From positions 4,958-13,939 of the forward strand of contig PAUV01000103.1 in NCBI GenBank assembly GCA_002712845.1: a stretch of DNA of 8,982 nt. Reading direction: 5' to 3'. The position numbers were made by a program, and so were the translations under genes. Every line of letters starts with the position of its first letter. Position 1 is the stretch's first letter. The DNA is from Rhodopirellula sp. (GTDB lineage: Bacteria > Planctomycetota > Planctomycetia > Pirellulales > Pirellulaceae). The notes below the pieces were generated by a model. It ran no database searches. It was not told the DNA's origin and saw only the letters and a list, made by a program, of their open reading frames with translations. This document shows positions 5,787-8,982 of the stretch, one piece after another.

Positions 5787-6040
5787 CAGTCCAAAATCCC
5801 CATGACGCTCCATCGCACTGGTGTGTTCTCATTGTCAGTGATATCGCGTGCATAGAGGCCGTCACTGGTGAGCATGACGTGGTCACCACGGCGTGCTCCA
5901 AAAGCATCAATGGCAATCAAGGGCGGTCCATCAGGTGTCTCGTCCAGCATCAGAGGTTGGACAATGACCATTCGCTGTCCCACCAGACTTTCATGCTTTA
6001 CGGTCGCGCGAGTTGAACCGAGAATTAGTGCTGTTTGCAT
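5786..6040 (-). CDS. BMC-P shell vertex protein (EutN/CcmL family), paralogue 2
   Basis: This encodes 84 residues, at the short end for the family. The pattern is clear: MQTALILGSTRATVKHESL, then GQRMVIVQPLMLD, then PLIAIDAFGARRGDHVMLTSDG, ending with VRWSVMGILD. The usual GAG loop of family members reads GAR here. It should form a pentamer for shell vertices. AAGG at 6048-6051 lies 7 nt before the ATG. It starts 15 nt after the aldehyde dehydrogenase stop, and its TGA overlaps the ATG of the unknown protein, so these genes are tightly coupled. Confidence 0.9.
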   Translation of the reverse strand: MQTALILGSTRATVKHESLVGQRMVIVQPLMLDETPDGPPLIAIDAFGARRGDHVMLTSDGLYARDITDNENTPVRWSVMGILD

Positions 6041-6055
6041 CGTCAGGCCTTAAGT

Positions 6056-7486
6056 TCAAACAACACGTAATTCGTCAATCATGCTGCATCGACGTTCTCT
6101 GGTAAATGTATTGGGCGTGGTCACGCCTTCTCCGGTTGGTCCCGCGATCGAGAATGACAGGTAGCCTTCCCCACCGAGACCAAGGGCAGCCATGCAAGGA
6201 CCGTTTTTCACATACAAGGTGGTGTCAAGTTCTCGTCCCATCTTTGTCATGTTGCGAACATTGCGGGAGTGAATGATCGCTGTATGACGGAATCCGTGCT
6301 CATACTGCTTGGCAAGCGAAATTGCATGATCCACATCACGGGCCCGAACGAATGGCACGAATGGCATCATTTGTTCAACGCTGACAAAGGGATGGTTTTC
6401 GTCAGTTTCGCCAAATAATAATTCGGTGTCTTGAGGAACACTCGCTCCTGCGGCTTCTGCAAGAACCGTGGCATCTTTTCCGATGAAATCCTTGCAGGCT
6501 GCGTCATGCTGGTCTTCACCAACCTGAACGATTGCCTTGCCGGTCAATGTTTGGATTTGAGCCGCTGAAAGTTGGCCAGCACCAGCACGACGCATCGCTG
6601 CCATCATTTCTTCAAATACACTTTCAACAACGAAAACTTCTTTTTCAGCAATGCACAACAGATTGTTGTCATAGGCGGCACCTTGAATGATGCAGCGAGC
6701 AGCGTTGTCGAGGTCTGCCGTTTCATCAACGACGACAGGGGGATTCCCCGGACCCGCTACGATTGCACGCTTGCCACTGTTGAGAGCCGCGCGGCCGACA
6801 GCAGGGCCACCGGTTACACAAATCAGGGCAACCTGACGGTGTTTGAAAAGTGCCTCTGCGGATTCGAGCGTTGGTTCAGCGATAACGCAGATAAGATTAT
6901 CGATTCCGATTTCGCGGACGATCGCCTCGTTGAATCGTTTGACACCCTCTGCAGCAACCTGCTTTCCTGAGGGGTGCGGATTGACAACAACGGTATTGCC
7001 ACCCGCCAACATGCTTACTGCATTACCCGTGATGGTGGGTAGGCTGTGGGTGACGGGGGTGATAGCACCAATCACACCGAAAGGAGCACGCTCAATCACA
7101 GCAAGCCCGTGGTCACCGCTGAAACATTTGGTTTCCAGAAAATCGACGCCGGGGGAAAGCTCACCCAGGGTTCGCAGCTTTTCGATTTTGTGTTCGGGGC
7201 GACCAATGCCCGTTTCGGCCATCTCCATCAGGCCCAGTTCTTCGCATTGCTCGATTGAGATTCGGCGAATGATTTCGATCACATTCTTGCGATCTTCCAG
7301 TGAACACTCGCGGAATTGTTCGAAAGCAGCTCTTGCGGCGTTTACGGCTGATTCTGCATCACCAAAGACGCCATATTGCCCGCCCGCTGGGGTATGTGAT
7401 GATCCGCCGTTTCCCGGTGGCATAGGGCCAACTTCTGCGAGCACTTGGGCAACGACATTGCGAATGGTGTTTTCGTCAAATTGCAT
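6056..7486 (-). CDS. CoA-acylating aldehyde dehydrogenase (PduP-like), BMC cargo
   Basis: This encodes 476 residues, close to PduP/EutE length. It should oxidise an aldehyde (lactaldehyde or propionaldehyde) with CoA and NAD+ to an acyl-CoA plus NADH. The catalytic cysteine is Cys278 in NNLLCIAEKEV. Other family signatures are ERAPFGVIGAITPVTHSLPT (132-151), VVVNPHPSGK (166-175), the VTGGPAVGRAA loop (224-234) and GPGNPPVVVD (245-254). The first 20 residues (MQFDENTIRNVVAQVLAEVG) form an amphipathic helix followed by a Pro/Gly/Ser linker (21-37), the classical N-terminal encapsulation peptide of PduP-type cargo. The gene lies between two vertex-protein genes: 72 nt after BMC-P1 and 15 nt before BMC-P2. 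No Shine-Dalgarno is evident before the ATG. Confidence in the family is high; the exact aldehyde is inferred from context. Confidence 0.95.
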   Translation of the reverse strand: MQFDENTIRNVVAQVLAEVGPMPPGNGGSSHTPAGGQYGVFGDAESAVNAARAAFEQFRECSLEDRKNVIEIIRRISIEQCEELGLMEMAETGIGRPEHKIEKLRTLGELSPGVDFLETKCFSGDHGLAVIERAPFGVIGAITPVTHSLPTITGNAVSMLAGGNTVVVNPHPSGKQVAAEGVKRFNEAIVREIGIDNLICVIAEPTLESAEALFKHRQVALICVTGGPAVGRAALNSGKRAIVAGPGNPPVVVDETADLDNAARCIIQGAAYDNNLLCIAEKEVFVVESVFEEMMAAMRRAGAGQLSAAQIQTLTGKAIVQVGEDQHDAACKDFIGKDATVLAEAAGASVPQDTELLFGETDENHPFVSVEQMMPFVPFVRARDVDHAISLAKQYEHGFRHTAIIHSRNVRNMTKMGRELDTTLYVKNGPCMAALGLGGEGYLSFSIAGPTGEGVTTPNTFTRERRCSMIDELRVV

Positions 7487-7558
7487 GGTATTCAGTCTTG
7501 AATGATGATCCGCTTGAATGATCGATTGATTGGTTGCCAGTCGGCGACCTACTCAATC

Positions 7559-7873
7559 TTAGGATTCAGTTCGGCAGTAGGTGGTGTGTTTATCGATGTG
7601 AACTGTGTCCACAATGCCGATGATGACCGCATCGATCGGTAGTTGTTTTGTTTCGGGAGTGAGGCGGGCGCTGCTGCCTTGGGCAATCAAAACGTAGTCG
7701 TCTTCGCCAGCACCAAGAGTGTCAACAGCGATGAAGGTTCGTCCGGTTGTGACCAGTGATTGGCGTTTTTTACTTTCCAGGCGGTAGGGTTCGACGACCA
7801 ACAATTTGTGGCCGGTCATGGAGTCGACCTTTTGGGTGCTGACCACCGATCCGGTAACGCGTGCTATGAACAT
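7559..7873 (-). CDS. BMC-P shell vertex protein (EutN/CcmL family), paralogue 1
   Basis: This encodes 104 residues and is the most canonical of the three vertex proteins. The whole family pattern is present: MFIARVTGSVVSTQKVDSM, GHKLLVVEPYRL, TFIAVDTLGAGEDDYVLIAQG followed by SSAR, and LPIDAVIIGIVDTVHID. The GAG loop and the final IVD motif are intact, as expected for pentamer formation at shell vertices. The tail after VHID (KHTTYCRTES) is short and polar. It starts 31 nt after the acetate kinase stop and is followed by a 72-nt gap before the aldehyde dehydrogenase, with no recognised element in that gap. Confidence 0.95.
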   Translation of the reverse strand: MFIARVTGSVVSTQKVDSMTGHKLLVVEPYRLESKKRQSLVTTGRTFIAVDTLGAGEDDYVLIAQGSSARLTPETKQLPIDAVIIGIVDTVHIDKHTTYCRTES

Positions 7874-7904
7874 GAATCTGACCGCTTTGAAGGTTGGTTC
7901 TGTA

Positions 7905-8982
7905 TCACGATTTCAGTAAATCGACGCATTGGCGTGCGACAATCACTTCTTCGTTGGTTGGGATCACCCAAAGTTGGGTGCGGCTTTCTTGAGCATGAAT
8001 CGTGACCTCACCTAAAACTGCATGGTTGGCATTGGCGTCCAATACAATCCCAAGTTCCTGCAAGTCGGCACAAACGGCAGCACGAATTGACGCTCCTTTT
8101 TCACCGATGCCACCTGTGAATACGATGGCATCGACACCACCCAACGCGACAATCATGCCACCCAGATGTCGGCGGATTTCCTGCACAAAGACATCCAGAG
8201 CCAACTGCGATTTTTCATCACCTGCGGCTGCTGCTGATTCCAAATCACGAATGTCTCCACTGTGGTCACTCAGGCCCAGCAAACCGCCATGACTGGCGAG
8301 ATGTGAAAGAGCCTCCTCCAGAGACATTCCGGTGCGTTCCAGAATGAGTGGCAGTGCAAAGGGATCAAAGTCACCAACGCGGTTGTTTTGCGGCAGTCCG
8401 GTTTGTGGCGTCATTCCCATGGTGGTCATCACGCTCTTGCCATCTTGTATGGCTGTCAGGCTACTGCTACCTCCCAGATGACAGGAAATGATCCTTGCAT
8501 CTTCCCGCTCCAATAAAGTTGCAGCGCGTGTTGCGATGTAGCGGTGGCTGGCACCATGAAATCCATGCTTTCGAATGTGAAATTTCTCCGCCCACTGCCG
8601 GGGAATCCCGTATTCGCGACGGGCCGCTGGAATGGTGCGGTGAAAGTCAGTTTCAAAAGCAGCCACCAGTGGCAATTCAGGAAAACGTTCCCGCAAAGCT
8701 TTCATGGCAGCGATGTACGGTGGATTGTGCGCTGGCGCCGCAGCGTTCATCTCACGCATTGCATCAAGAAGATCATCATTGACAGCGAAAACACCTGAGC
8801 GTCGGCCACCGTGAACAGCCTTGAAACCAATCGCCGATACCTGCGAGGCGTCCTCGAGGACGCCGTGCTCAGGATTCGTTAATTGTTCAAGGCAAGCAGC
8901 CACCGCCACTCCATGATCAGCGACCGGCATGGTCCTTTGTTCCGACCAGGATCCAATTTCAACTTCGCAGTTGCTTGCTTCA
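7905..8982 (-). CDS. ackA: Acetate/propionate kinase family protein, N-terminus beyond the window
   Basis: The frame is open to the right edge (residues EIGSWSEQRT before the Met at 8930), so that Met is internal. About 358 residues are visible, against roughly 400 for the family, so the missing part should include the first phosphate-binding strand. Family features seen: GFKAVHGG, HGFHGASHRY (catalytic His region), CHLGGSSSLTAI, NNRVGDFDP (the Arg equivalent to Arg241 of the Methanosarcina enzyme, codon 8379-8381), FTGGIGEKG and IPTNEEVIVAR. The usual FDTAFH motif reads FETDFH, so the position of the essential Asp is Glu (codon 8652-8654). The loop that is usually GTRSGDIDP is also changed. 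Expected role: acyl-phosphate plus ADP to a carboxylate plus ATP, probably lactyl- or propionyl-phosphate given the operon. It may be cytosolic, since no tag is visible at the C-terminus. Confidence 0.9.
   Translation of the reverse strand, partial: EASNCEVEIGSWSEQRTMPVADHGVAVAACLEQLTNPEHGVLEDASQVSAIGFKAVHGGRRSGVFAVNDDLLDAMREMNAAAPAHNPPYIAAMKALRERFPELPLVAAFETDFHRTIPAARREYGIPRQWAEKFHIRKHGFHGASHRYIATRAATLLEREDARIISCHLGGSSSLTAIQDGKSVMTTMGMTPQTGLPQNNRVGDFDPFALPLILERTGMSLEEALSHLASHGGLLGLSDHSGDIRDLESAAAAGDEKSQLALDVFVQEIRRHLGGMIVALGGVDAIVFTGGIGEKGASIRAAVCADLQELGIVLDANANHAVLGEVTIHAQESRTQLWVIPTNEEVIVARQCVDLLKS

Larger units (their letters stand above)
2851..8982 (-). other. Planctomycete-type (PVM) bacterial microcompartment operon, 5' end outside the window
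   Basis: Eight consecutive minus-strand genes with short gaps or overlaps end at one strong terminator. Three encode pentameric shell-vertex proteins, two cargo enzymes carry terminal encapsulation-type helices, and the enzyme set (class II aldolase, CoA-acylating aldehyde dehydrogenase, acetate kinase homologue, lactate/malate-type dehydrogenase) matches the planctomycete organelle for fucose and rhamnose degradation. BMC-H hexamer genes and the PduL phosphotransacylase are required for function and are not in the window, so they should lie upstream (to the right) or elsewhere. The largest internal gaps are about 72-77 nt, so internal promoters are possible but not seen. Confidence 0.85.

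Noticed and set aside
5787..5813. Upstream start for the unknown protein adding 9 residues
   Set aside because: It would overlap BMC-P2 by 28 bp, while the ATG at 5786 overlaps the stop codon neatly and has a spaced GGGGA.
6843..7505. A 220-codon plus-strand frame
   Set aside because: It lies wholly antisense to the well-supported aldehyde dehydrogenase, is Ser/Arg/Thr-rich with no recognisable motif, and is best explained as a codon-bias shadow.
7905..8930. Complete acetate kinase starting at the ATG at 8930
   Set aside because: The frame stays open to the window edge and the residues before this Met (EIGSWSEQRT) continue the family sequence, so the Met is internal and the gene is truncated by the window.

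Overview
The window is most of a bacterial microcompartment (BMC) operon of the planctomycete type (PVM-BMC, known from Planctomyces limnophilus for L-fucose and L-rhamnose breakdown). It lies on the minus strand and fills roughly 2.85-8.98 kb. Beside it is an unrelated flank of three genes. Evidence for a planctomycete, probably Pirellulales, is the gene set (divergent acetate kinase, three EutN/CcmL-type pentamer shell proteins, class II aldolase, CoA-acylating aldehyde dehydrogenase, lactate/malate-type dehydrogenase), the weak or missing Shine-Dalgarno sites at several starts, and a single-span protein resembling planctomycete anti-sigma proteins. The species cannot be named from this sequence.

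Left flank (1-2669). The window opens inside a plus-strand gene. Its product ends with a pentapeptide repeat (AASKA, encoded by a 15-bp tandem repeat), one transmembrane helix and a basic tail. A class I SAM-dependent methyltransferase follows on the minus strand, tail to tail with it. A divergent 252-bp gap holds a 7-bp inverted repeat and a good candidate ECF-sigma promoter. Next is a 400-residue, plus-strand, single-span protein resembling planctomycete anti-sigma factors, with no sigma gene visible beside it.

BMC operon (8982 down to 2851, minus strand). In transcription order: acetate kinase (5' end beyond the window), BMC-P pentamer 1, CoA-acylating aldehyde dehydrogenase with an N-terminal encapsulation helix, BMC-P pentamer 2, an unrecognised protein with a similar N-terminal helix, BMC-P pentamer 3, class II aldolase with a C-terminal encapsulation helix, lactate/malate-family dehydrogenase, then a strong intrinsic terminator. 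BMC-P2, the unknown protein and BMC-P3 overlap at start/stop codons (TGATG and ATGA). A REP-like palindromic element sits between BMC-P3 and the aldolase.

Inferred pathway. The aldolase cleaves a deoxy-sugar-1-phosphate (fuculose-1-P or rhamnulose-1-P) into DHAP and lactaldehyde. Inside the shell the aldehyde dehydrogenase converts lactaldehyde to lactyl-CoA, making NADH. A phosphotransacylase (PduL, not in the window) would make lactyl-phosphate, and the acetate kinase homologue would recover ATP and lactate. The lactate/malate-type dehydrogenase may re-oxidise NADH or process lactate. The hexamer shell proteins (BMC-H), PduL and a regulator are expected beyond the right edge. The least explained item is the middle protein (5136-5786).
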